A DNA stretch of 60,758 bases from Zygnema cylindricum. Lineage: Eukaryota; Streptophyta; Zygnematophyceae; Zygnematales; Zygnemataceae. This document shows, piece by piece, positions 11,618-21,599 of the stretch (the first letter of the stretch is position 1; the number at the start of each line of letters is the position of its first letter). The notes beneath the pieces were generated by a model. That model did no database searches. It was not told where the DNA came from and saw nothing but the letters and a program-made list of their open reading frames with translations. Made by a program: the position numbers and the translations under genes. The stretch is from contig JBBHKE010001961.1 of assembly GCA_037447655.1 (NCBI GenBank), positions 1-60,758 on the forward strand, in the 5' to 3' direction.

Positions 11618-11937
11618 AATAGTAATTCAATAGTAAGGGGTTCAAAGAGGGACTAGGACTTAGGACTTAGACAATTTTGGAGGCGCCTCTCTCCCATAGT
11701 GCTTTGGTATAAATATGCCATCTTTGGCCTGCCATAACTCACTGGATGAGGAGCAAGTTTAGAGATTTTTTTTGTGTATGACTCAAGGGAGTTGAGCCTT
11801 TATAGTGGTGAAGATGGCATGTACTCTTATCTAACCAGGTGGCTTCTATTTGGTCTGAAAGTTAGAAGGGCAAATTCTATCTTAGAGGCTTCATATAAGT
11901 TGGATATTTGTGGGCCAATGGAGGTTACAAAATTTCA
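11618..11937 (+). repeat. LTR remnant (R-U5 part)
   Basis: It contains TATAAATATGCCATCTTTGG near 11710, a GACTC/GGAGT hairpin near 11780, and an LTR-type end in AAATTTCA with the conserved ATG 20 nt upstream (11918). The U3 part is missing. The sequence that follows (GAACAGTGG...) is not a primer site of the type seen in C, G and H. Confidence 0.65.
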
Positions 11938-12014
11938 GAACAGTGGCTATCGGTGTGAGTTTTTCCTTTCACTTCTCCTTGCCTTTGTCTAAGACGATGC
12001 TTTCCTTGTCATCA

Positions 12015-12495
12015 TCTACCTCCTCTTTCTCCACAAATCCTTTGAGAATTTGACTTTTCAAAAACCTGGCGGAACTCCCAGATTTGCAGATGGCCGCTGC
12101 ACTCGACCATTCACAATGCCACATAGATGTTTTCCTAAAAGTTCACCTTTGATCATAGTCTCCTTGTATGTAAACCCTGTTCCATTGAATATGGGCAACC
12201 TAGAGTGTTAGCCCAGAACTTCTAACTCTGTGGTCTCCATTAACCTAGAGAGTGTGTAGCTTATGTAAAGCCTTTAGGATAATATTTGCCCTTTGAATTT
12301 CAAACGAGAATAAAAGCCACCCGGTCAGACAAGTATTCTTAACAACCTCATCGTTGCAAGGGCCTGACTCCCCTGAGTTAGACACAAAAAGAGTCTCTGA
12401 ATTTGCTCTCGGAGAAGTAAGTTATCTATAGGTCACTTGGAGAGAAGTGCCTAAAAAATGACTAAGTCCTTAAATCTCCTACTTATAGCTACCTA
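12015..12495 (-). pseudogene. gag start plus R-U5 LTR remnant
   Basis: On the minus strand 12221-12495 is an LTR end whose final 20 nt start with ATG at 12240 (METTELE). The primer-site region downstream is degraded (CTGGGC instead of ATGGGC, then a stop). Gag-like residues follow to about 12020: FNGTGF, then GIVNGRVQRPS, then GVPPGF. This matches the N-terminus of Gag in elements C and H. Confidence 0.7.
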
Positions 12496-13240
12496 CTAAT
12501 GATTTGAGGCAACTGGTGTACGAGTAGAAGATGAAGAAGCACCAGCAGTTGCCATAATCATCAAATCACAAAAGAGGAAACACTCACGAAAACTCACCGA
12601 ATGACTGACTTCACAATGAAGCCCCAAGCAAACCAAACTTACTCTATGTCTGCAAATTTGCCACAATAAAGACAATACTTTAATGAAACCAATGCAAAAT
12701 GTCACAAGCTATTGCCAAAATATCACAATGATCTTATAATTCAAAAACTCCCAAAATTTGCTTCGCAGTTTTCATACAAGGAATTCCTAACTACAAAAAT
12801 ATTCTAAATCGTACAAATACAAGTGAGCCTTCAGCTGATCTACACCATTTAATATTTACCTTGGTTGGCCGGTACACTAAACATTTATCAAAAAAAAATT
12901 CGCCGTCTGTCGTACAAACTATTTACATCAATCTTAAAAACCGACTCCCGCTAAAATGAAATAGTACGCGGTCAAAGTTCGTCCACTGAAATGACGCCGC
13001 AGTCAATATTTCTCTTCTAAAAATGAAGGCAGACTTCGTGCGCCTTCCGCACATTCATTTATCACCGAAGATGAACCTCTACGTGTAAATCTGGTCCCTG
13101 AATGAATCTGTACTTTGTCCTCCAGATCAAACAACCTTAACTCCCTCATGAATCAACACGTGTCCATAGAGTGTACCAAACCTGTGTACTCCCTTTGGAG
13201 TTACATACCACACTAACTTCTGTCTACGCTAATCCAGTCT
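12496..13240 (-). pseudogene. Copia-like leader with Gag N-terminus (second family)
   Basis: An ATG at 12555 on the minus strand opens a short frame, MATAGASSSSTRTPVASNH, cut off at the junction with the neighbouring LTR remnant. The sequence upstream (12556 to about 13240) resembles a retroelement leader/LTR: the 30 bases before the ATG resemble those before the ATG at 13945 on the plus strand. The two therefore look like head-to-head copies of one leader. I found no LTR ends. Confidence 0.4.
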
Positions 13241-13244
13241 GCAT

Positions 13245-14010
13245 ACAAAAATGACTAAGTCTATGTTGTTTTTAGAAAGCTTTAGTCCTCTTTATGCCTC
13301 AGCTGTGAGAGAGAGTTGTTCAGGACTTAAGCTATTTTTGGTTGAGTTCGGTTCAGTACTTACCGAAATTAGTATGACAGTGAAGTTGGGAGTTCACGGT
13401 TCATTCACACTTGGGACACGTGTCGTCACTTGGGAGAATGCGTGAGTATGTGCTCCGTGGACGTACGGAAATTCGGCAGGACCACTGGACTTCGTGAAGT
13501 CAATTCTACGGTGCCAAATCCTCTAATCGGACCGCTGACAGCTGCCGCCAACAAATAGTGACGAGGCGTGACTAGATCATTATCACTTTACGTTGTCTGA
13601 ACTTCGGTGTAAATATTTGTGATAGAATGTTAGATGTACGGCTGGAATTCCTCCGTACAGCTTAGTGTAGTTTCGGTGTATAAAAGTAGGACTTAGTGAA
13701 TTTGATTTTTAGGAACAAATGATATGAAAACTGTACACTCAGTTTTATGTAATTTCATTTCTACATAGCTCACAGATTTGTGAGCGGAATTGATTGAAAT
13801 TTTGTGTGTGTGTTCCTTTGTATGTTATCTAGAGTGTGTCAAATCTTCAGGACGTTTACAGCGTTTTTCTGAAAGTTATAGTCTGTCAAAGTTGCTGTTC
13901 AGCCATCGGTATTTGTGGAAGCTTCCTCTCTTGATTTGTTCTACGATGACTACTGCTGCATCTTCTTCATCTTCTTCATCTTCAGAGCCAGCAGTTGTGT
14001 CAGAACAACA
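13245..14010 (+). pseudogene. Copia-like leader with Gag N-terminus (second family), plus copy
   Basis: An ATG at 13945 starts MTTAASSSSSSSSEPAVVSEQ, which resembles the minus-strand frame at 12555. TATAAAA occurs near 13677, fitting an LTR promoter upstream. The frame is lost after about 14050, where a minus-strand RNase H fragment begins. The family assignment is an inference from the Ser-rich N-terminus and its position. Confidence 0.4.
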
Positions 14011-14079
14011 GTCTAAAATCTCCTTCTCACACACGAGATATAGAGAGGACTAAAGGTTTCCAAAACAACGCTCCCCGAA

Positions 14080-15380
14080 ATCTATACACTCTCTTAGCCA
14101 CTAAGTCCACATGCCTCTTTACAAAAGTGCAATTTAGGTGTATGTAAAGGCTTAGTTATCATATTTGCTACCATTTTCTCATCTGGCAGATAACTAAGTG
14201 TTAAAATTCTGTTGATCACATTCTCTTATACAAAATGCAGCTTGATATCAATGTGTTTGCTTTTGAAATGATGACTTGGGTTAAATGCAATCGCTATAGC
14301 TGCCTGGTTGTCACACCACACTATTTGAGGTCTAGATTGCATGAAATGAAGTTCTTCAAGGAGAGACTTTCCCAAAGTAACTCCTTGACAACTGAGCTTA
14401 CTGCCATGTATTCAACCTCCATTGTAGAGTGAGCTGTGACTTTCTGAAGCTTGCTGCTCCAACATCATGTTCCACTTCCAATCTTCAAAATTAATCCGGT
14501 GGTGGAGCGGCGGCTTGGCATGTCTTCGTAGCTGGCATCTCTTAAATTTTTAATTTTGACTTCATTTTCGCCGAAAGCAAGTCGCAGATTCTGTGTCGCT
14601 GCAAGATATCGAAGAACCCTCTTTGCTGCCTCTCAATCCTATCTCCTCGGATTTTGTAAACCCTGATTTAAAACACCAACTGCTGCTGGAATGTCCGACC
14701 GTGTGCAGTTCATGAAGTAGATTAGGATGCCGCCAATCTAACGGTATAGAACGACAACCATATAATCTGCCTCCCTTGATTCCAAGGTGTTATCAAAAAT
14801 GACTCCTCCATCGGTCTCCATGCCTTCCACCTTTTGCTTAAATTCCATGGGAGTGGCAATTCCCTTTACCTCTGCCATGCTTAACTTTTCAAGCATATTT
14901 CGAATTGTTTCCCGCTGCATTCGATAGATTATTCTCCTATCTTTATCCCTTTCTACCTCAATTCGAAAAATAGACTTTGACTCCCCTAAATCTTTCATCC
15001 CAAATATGGAATTCAAGGCTGCCTTTATTATATTAATCTTTTTTACTGACTTACTTAGCAGAACCAAATCATCTACATATACCGCAATGTAAATAATCCC
15101 ATCTTTCCCTTCCATAACATAGACCGAGTGATCTGAACTAATCCTCACAAAACCGAGACCAGTTAGAAACTCATCTAGTTTAAAATTTTATTGACGTGGA
15201 GCCTGTTTCAAACCATACAAGGATTTCAATAGCTTACATACCATATTTCCTTTTGCGGTTTTTGCATACATTTTATGATGCTTCATATAAATCACTTCCT
15301 CTAAATCTCCATGCATGAAAGACGTCTTAACATTCATTTGATGTAATTTCATATCCTCAATGTCGTCGTTCACCGCAGAG
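14080..15380 (-). pseudogene. Ty1/copia RT-RNase H fragment D
   Basis: Minus strand, more diverged than the other copies. RNase H motifs lie at 14120-14740. RT lies at 14738-15148 (YVDDLVLLS, active-site YVDD kept) and 15188-15380 ([30 protein letters not shown]). The right edge abuts exactly the TG terminus of the LTR at 15381, with no primer site or gag between. The ATG inside that LTR (15400) reads in frame into this RT piece. Confidence 0.82.
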
Positions 15381-16432
15381 TGAAACTCTAAAACCTCCAT
15401 TGGCCCTCAGAGTAGGCAACTCACTTGAAGCCTCTAGGATAACCCTGACCCCTTTGAGTTTTCACAAGAATAACTGCCACCATCACAGATAAAAGCACTG
15501 ACCAACTTCACCCTTGTGAAGATAAGACTCGCTTGAGTCGATAACAAAAATAATATCTTAATTTGCTCCCCTGAGCCGTAAGTTATGAAATGTCAAAGTT
15601 GACCTTTTGTACAAGAGCTCTCTAGGAGAGAGGGGTTTACCTACCAAATTTTATAAGTCCTAAATCCCTCTCTAAACCCTATACTACTAGACTACAACAC
15701 CAATAAGATTACTGTGTCGTACATAAAAGTAGAGGTGCCACTGTATTTTCTTTACGACCATCGTACGCCATGGTTGAAATTTTGACGCCTGCCATATCCG
15801 AATAAGGTCCCATATTCTCCAGAGATGCCGTAAGCCAATAACATCGTACCACGTGGCGTTTGACATGGCCATGACTGAAAAACGCCAAAGCGCTTATTTC
15901 GCGATCTCAACGCCTATCGTGGCCGTTCAATTAAAACTGAAATTGATTTTAGCTGTCGAAAATCAATGCGCGGTATTTGTTTCGCCGTCGAAAAAATTGG
16001 GCGGTACTCATTTTGCAAAGTACCGTACGCATTACGTATGTTTTATCTGTGTCTATGTTACAAGTTTGTTCGCGCCGTTAAATGAATTTATGTAGTTGTA
16101 TAAATTTTATTATCTATCAAACCCTATATGTCTTAGCACTGATCCTAGACTATAAGATAAAGCTTCCGGCTATTTCTAACTTGACAGACGGTAGGTATAA
16201 GGATCAAATTATGGGTCCATCAAGTATATTCTGGTAAATCTAGCAGAATCTACCGCTTGTCTCTCTATCTTTAAATAACATAGGCAGCCATGGCTCTAGC
16301 TCCCTCTTTAACCTTCAATGACTGCGACAAGTGTGGGAGCTGAAGAGAGGAGTTAGAGGCAAACTGCCTCAGTTTATTTTTTGCATTTTATTATAGACAT
16401 AGAAAATACAAAAAGAACCATTAACTTCTACA
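15381..16432 (-). repeat. LTR between fragments D and E
   Basis: 1052 bp, close to the LTR of element H (same TGAAACTC... and ...TTCTACA ends on the plus strand). In element orientation it is the 3' LTR of E and sits at the 5' edge of D. Hairpins CTTCAC/GTGAAG are at 15506-15521 and GACTC/GAGTC at 15526-15539. The palindrome AGCCATGGCT is near 16286. Confidence 0.88.
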
Positions 16433-18025
16433 ATCCCCTTATTTTCTAGTCACTCTTTAACTTTAGACCACACTTCTCCCTGCAGAAAATTAGCTTAGTA
16501 GAAGGCAAAGGTTTGATCATTATATATCTGCTACCATCTCGCTATCAGGTTTGTACTATAAACTAATTATTTTGTTGTCTACCTTCTCTCTAACAAAGCT
16601 GAGTCTAATGTCCATGTGTTTGGCTTTAGAATGATGTTTAGGATTGGCAGCAATAGTGATTGCTACCTAATTATCACAAAAATCTTATGCACACCACTTT
16701 TAAGGTGACCAAGCTCACCAAGCAAAGACTTGACCCACATCATTTTTTTTAAAGCAGAGCACAGGCCATATACTCAGCCTCCATGGTGGACTGAGCAATT
16801 ACCTTTTGCTGTTTAATGCTCTAGCAAAAATCCCCATCACCCACATACAATACATATCCTGAAGTACATCTCCTCATAGGAGCATCACCATAACAGTCAA
16901 CACTCCAAGTAGTGATGTCAGTATTCTCCCCACCCAAATGGAACCATAGATCCCTAGTTCCTATCAAACATCTAAGGACTCTCTTAACTGCCTCCGAATC
17001 TCTTTTAGTGGGAGCATTTAGAATTCTACTCAGCACTCCTACATCTGCAACTAAATCCGGCCGGGTACAATTCATAAAATAGATTAGGCTTCCCACTACT
17101 TGCGTGTAAGGAAAAGTCTGCATAAACTTTTATTCTTCAGGACCTAATTCGCTGTCTAAGTTAATGACTCCTTCTTCCACACTCCCCTGATTTCCCTTCT
17201 TTAACCCCATTGGAGTTGTACAACTATTAACCTTATCCATATGAAACATTTCTAACATGTTCCCTATTGCTTTTTATGAGTTTGTCTTATAATCTTTCTT
17301 TCTCGGTTCTTTTCTCATGAAATTCCCAAAATATATTTTGCCTCCCCCATATCGTTCATCTCAAATTTCCCTTTAAGATCCGCTTTCAGTTTATTAATTT
17401 TTTAGATTGATTTTCTCAAAACAAGCAAATCATCAACATAAATTGCAATAAAAATAATACCTTCCCCATCTTCAAAAACATTGATTGAGTGATGTGAGTT
17501 GATTCGGATATATCCTAAACCGGTAAGAAACTCTTCAAGTTTCTTATTTTACTGTCACGCCGCCTGTTTCAAACTATAAAGAGATTTAATCAGCCGGCAT
17601 ACCTTACTCTCCTCTCTTTCCTCCACAAATACTTTGAGTTGTTGCATGAAGATCTCCTCTTCCAATTCTCCATGCCAAAAGGCTGTCTTGATGTCCATCT
17701 CGTGCACCTCCATGTCTTATGGTGCTGCCAGGTGAGAAGTATGCGGACGGAGGGAAATATGACGACAAGGACAGAGGTTTCCTCGTTGTCGATTCTTTCT
17801 TTCTGTGTAAATCCATTTGCCACTAACCGGGCCTTGTAGCCCTCAATGGTGTTATCTTGGTTCAGTTTTAATTTGAACACCCACTTACAACCGATTAGTT
17901 TTCCGTTAGGTTGACAATCCACCAGATCGCAAGTATCGGCTGCCATAACTGAGGCCACTGGACATTCATCGACTCTCCATTATCCAGAGGATACTCTGGA
18001 TGTGATTGTTTTGTTACTTTGTTAT
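16433..18025 (-). pseudogene. Ty1/copia RT-RNase H fragment E
   Basis: It begins after the LTR with the reversed purine tract and MTKPVPSPK-like end. RNase H is at 16433-17123 (WSVDCYGDAPMRRCTSGY, altered from WSDASYGD). RT runs to about 17960 with YVDDLLVL near 17425 and [13 protein letters not shown] at 17830-17900. Frameshifts and stops are scattered. It ends in the linker before RT (KVTKQSH) exactly at the LTR terminus at 18026. Confidence 0.85.
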
Positions 18026-19027
18026 TGCAATTGTGTGTCCTCCATTGGACTACAAAATTCAAGAAGCCTCTACATAGCTTTTAGCTAGCCCACTTTCAGC
18101 CACAACCACAGCTGCTCAAGAAAACAAATTTACAGTCTGACTACACCCCTATGAACCTTAGACTCCCCTGAGTCCGTTGCAAAAAGAATCATTGAAAATA
18201 ACGAACCTGCTGATTAGTTATAAGGTGGCAAAGATGCCAATTTAGTCAAAGCTCTTAAAGGGAGAGGTGACTGTCTAAAAAATATGCTAAGTCCTACTTC
18301 CTTCTGTTAACCCCTATCTACTACAGTACAACCCTATCACATAACTCTAAAGTACAGAATGGTACTACGACCGATATCCTTTCTGTACGGTCTATGTACG
18401 ACAAGGTCGCTGAGTGGACGCGTGTCAACCTTTCACTCGTCCGTATGCTCCCTGGAATTCCTACACCAAATGTTATCCCTCCACGCGGCGCCAGGTCATG
18501 CCACGTCTATAAACGCCAAAGTGATCATTCCGAGATCCCGGTAACGATATATGCCGTAGGATTAAATCCGACTTCAAATGTTAACTGTCAAAACAAATGT
18601 CCGATTCATTTGTTTCGTGAGAAATGAGGTTCACACTGAATATTAACCTGTTCTATCTTCCTTCTTTTATTATTTAGTTGATTAGTTTCAAGACCATATC
18701 ACCGTTTAAATATTTATCAAACTCTATGTATCTTAACGAACTTCTTCGACAAACTGGTTAGAGCTGACGGCTACGCCGCACTCTGCCGGTCGGAGGTTCG
18801 AGTCTTGCCGGATTAACCTTTTGTTGAGAGTGACTTAAGTCACTCTTTGGTCCTCCCTAAAGAGCTGAGGCAGCCATGGCTCCATTACTCTCTCTCTCCT
18901 TTGGTGACTACAACAAGTATGGGGGATAGAGGAAAGAGGTGGAGGCAAACTGCTTGTGCTTTATCTTTCTTTTTCTACTAAACTATTCAGACCTAGAAAA
19001 TACTATATAAATCTAGTGATTTCAACA
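18026..19027 (-). repeat. LTR between fragments E and F
   Basis: 1002 bp with ends TGCAATTG and TTTCAACA on the plus strand. It is of the C/G LTR subtype and carries a plus-strand tRNA-like block at about 18745-18820 (GGTTAGAGC and GGAGGTTCGAGTC). The internal ATG 20 nt from the end (18045) reads MEDTQLQ then a stop. Confidence 0.88.
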
Positions 19028-19736
19028 CTCCCCTTATTTTCTAGTCTAATTTTAACTTTTCTTTCAATCCACATTTTTCCTTACATTATTTTTACTTGGG
19101 AGAGGGCACAGGTTTGGTCAGTAAGTCAACCACCATTTGTTCATCAGACCTATACACAAGATATACAATTTTATTCTCAACTTTTTTCCTCACAAAGCTC
19201 AATCTTATGTCCATATGTTTAGCTTTGAAATGATGTTTTAGATTAGCAGCAATTGTATTGGCAGCATGATTATCACAGAAAACTTCATGCACTTCCTCTT
19301 TCATATACCCTAGTTCTTGCAAGAAGCTCTTGAACCACATCAACTCTTTCACAGTAGAACAAGAGGCCATATACTCAGCCTCTATAGTAGACTGAGCAAC
19401 CACCTTTTGTTGCTTATTGCTCCGACAGCAAGCACCTTCCCCCACATACAACACATACCCAGAAGTGCATCTACTCATAGATGCATCCCCATAACTGGCA
19501 TCACTCCAAGTAGTGATACTAGTGTGCTCGTTTCCCAAATGCAACAATAACTCGCTGGTTACTACCAAATATCTCATGACTCTCTTGGCTACCTCCCAAT
19601 CTCTTTTCATAGGATCGTTAAGACTCCTATTGAGGACTCCTACTGATGCCACTATGTCCGGCCTTGTACAATTCATAATGTAGATCAAACTTCCTACGAC
19701 CTGTCTACAAGGAATATGCAATTCTGTGTCCCCCAT
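19028..19736 (-). pseudogene. RNase H fragment F, in frame with LTR start codon
   Basis: An open frame of 214 residues starts at the ATG inside the adjacent LTR (19736; MGDTEL) and passes directly into RNase H (CRQVVGSLIY, SDASYGDASMSRCTSGY, EAEYMAS, LLTKPVPSPK), ending at 19092. All gag, protease, integrase and RT polymerase sequence is missing. The junction is exactly at the LTR terminus. In C and H the same RNase H region follows RT, so this is a truncated product, possibly still translatable if the LTR is transcribed. Confidence 0.82.
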
Positions 19737-20715
19737 TATGGACCAAAACCGAGGAAGCCTCTAGATAATTTTACAATAACCTACTTTCAACTAAAGCTAT
19801 TGCCACCCAAGCAGATAAATAGACAATATTACTGCACCCTTGTGCAGTCTGGACTCCCCTGAGGCCACAACAAAATGAATCACTGAAAACACCCAACCAG
19901 GCGATTAATTATCAAGTGGCAAAGATGCCAATATTTATACAAGCTTGTTGGGAGAGAGGCGGCTACCTCCTCAATCCTCTAAGTCATAAACCCCTCTCAG
20001 AACCCCTATCTATTGATGTACGAACCAATCAAAAGATTATACAGTACAGAAAGGTACTAAGGCCGATTTACTTTCTGTACGGCTTGTGTAAGACAAGGCC
20101 ATGGAGTGGACGGATGTCTCCTTCGGACTCGTCCTCGTGTTCTCAGGATTCTTCCTTCCCAAATATATCTTGCCACGTGTCGCCAGGTCATGTTACGTCC
20201 GAAAATCGCCAAGGCGACTATTCCGAGATCTCGGCGATGATGCGGGCTGTCTGATCCAAACCGGCTTTTAATGCTCGCCGTTCAAAACAAACGTCCGGTA
20301 GATTTGTTTCGTGCGCACTATAAAATCGAACTGATTTCTATGTTGTCTAATAGTAATTCCGTTAATCGGATTAATGCTCTAGTTACTGTTTAAAAAGCAA
20401 CCACACCCTGTGTATCTTAACGGACTACTACGACAGACTTGTAAGGGCTGACGGCTACGCCTCGCCTTGCCGGTTGGAGGTTTGAGTCCTATCGGACTCA
20501 ACCTTTTTGGTTGAGAGTGACTTAGGTCACTCTTTAGCCCTGCCTAAGGAGCTAAGGCAGCCATGGCTCCACCGCCCTCTCTCTCCTTCAGTGACTACAA
20601 CAAGTATGGGGGCTCGAGAGAGAAGGTGGAGGCAGGCTGCCTGTGCTTTTCTTTTTCTTTTATTTATTTAATTAACACCTAGAAAATACCTCCCCTAAAT
20701 TTAGTTATTTCAACA
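19717..20715 (-). repeat. LTR at the 5' side of fragment F
   Basis: 999 bp, ends TGCAATTC and TTTCAACA on the plus strand. Hairpin ACTGCAC/GTGCAGT is at 19831-19848. A plus-strand tRNA-like block is near 20425-20505 (B-box-like GGAGGTTTGAGTCC). I see no 5-bp duplication across its flanks (GAATA and ACCTG). Confidence 0.88.
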
Positions 20716-21179
20716 ACCTGATCAGTGAGGTCGGCCGAGGGACAAAGTTAACCCTTTGCTGACGCCAAATCAATGCCCGTTGCATGGGCATGGACCGTAT
20801 CCTATTTATCGTGCTCGTTGATCGTACCCGTTGATCGTGCCCGTTGATCGTAGCAATTGATTGTACCCCTTGATCGTGCCCATTTATCATGCCCGTCGAT
20901 CGTGCCCATTACACGCGCATGGACCTTGTCCCTTTTATCGAATCGTATGAGTACGATTGTACTGTTGTAGACGTCCGTACGGACATTTGTAGACGCGACC
21001 CAAAACAACACAACGATTGACGCAACATCTAACCCATTTGGTGACGTCGGCCGGGGGACACGCTGTTTACGGGTGCAGACAAGCAGAAAGTCAGTATAAT
21101 TAAAGTTTTTCAAACGGACGACCAACAGTCTATAATTTTTATGTAGATTCTGTAAGCAGGCAGCACCAATTAGAGTATA
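20716..21179. repeat. Non-coding segment with GTTGATCGTGCCC minisatellite
   Basis: About eight imperfect 13-14 bp units of GTTGATCGTGCCC lie at roughly 20811-20915. A GTGAGGTCGGCCGAGGGACA motif near 20725 is repeated in variant form near 21042. Frames here on the minus strand only echo the repeat. Confidence 0.7.
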
Positions 21180-21376
21180 ATTGTACGGTCCGTACAGTTA
21201 TCGCCGATAGTTGTAATTACCGATGTTATCGTGATAAAAAACCTATATTATCGGTCTTTTATCGGCGATAACACTGGTGTCGATGTATCGTGCCAATATA
21301 TCGATTATCGGCAAGCCAAAAAAAAGTACATATCGATTATCGGCAAACCCTGCCGATACACAACACTACACCGTGT
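21180..21376. mobile_element. TATCG-rich element, right end preserved
   Basis: Dense in CGATTATCGGC and TATCGGC motifs in both orientations and non-coding. The right end reads CCGATACACAACACTACA, the reverse complement of the end type TAGTGTTGTGTATCGG found at 31150 and 31497. No clear left end or target duplication is visible. Confidence 0.5.
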
Positions 21377-21580
21377 ATCGCTATTAGTGTTAATAATTTT
21401 TTAGCCACTGAAAACATCTTTTCTCCGTACACACTTGTCGGATTTTGAAATGGAGACCGCCAATGGGAAGGTGAGAATCTTGGCTTTCAATCGCAACCGT
21501 CAGATCCGTAATCCGACATGTGTGTATTGGAGAAAAGATGATTTCAGTGGTGAAAAAATTATTAACCCGGTGTAGCATTC
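21377..21580. mobile_element. MITE with about 65-bp inverted ends
   Basis: The left arm (from GTGTTAATAATTTTTT, about 21387) and the right arm (ending AAAAAATTATTAACCC, about 21571) are inverted copies over about 65 bp, including CATCTTTTCTCC and CACA[CT][TA]TGTCGGATT. The non-coding centre is short. Half copies occur at 40863-40937 and 57100-57215, so it is a dispersed family. Confidence 0.65.
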
Positions 21581-21599
21581 GTCCTGTCTGCGGTAACTC

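Noticed and set aside
20811-20915. CRISPR-like array
   Set aside because: Units are 13-14 bp, adjacent and without unique spacers; this is a minisatellite in a eukaryotic context.
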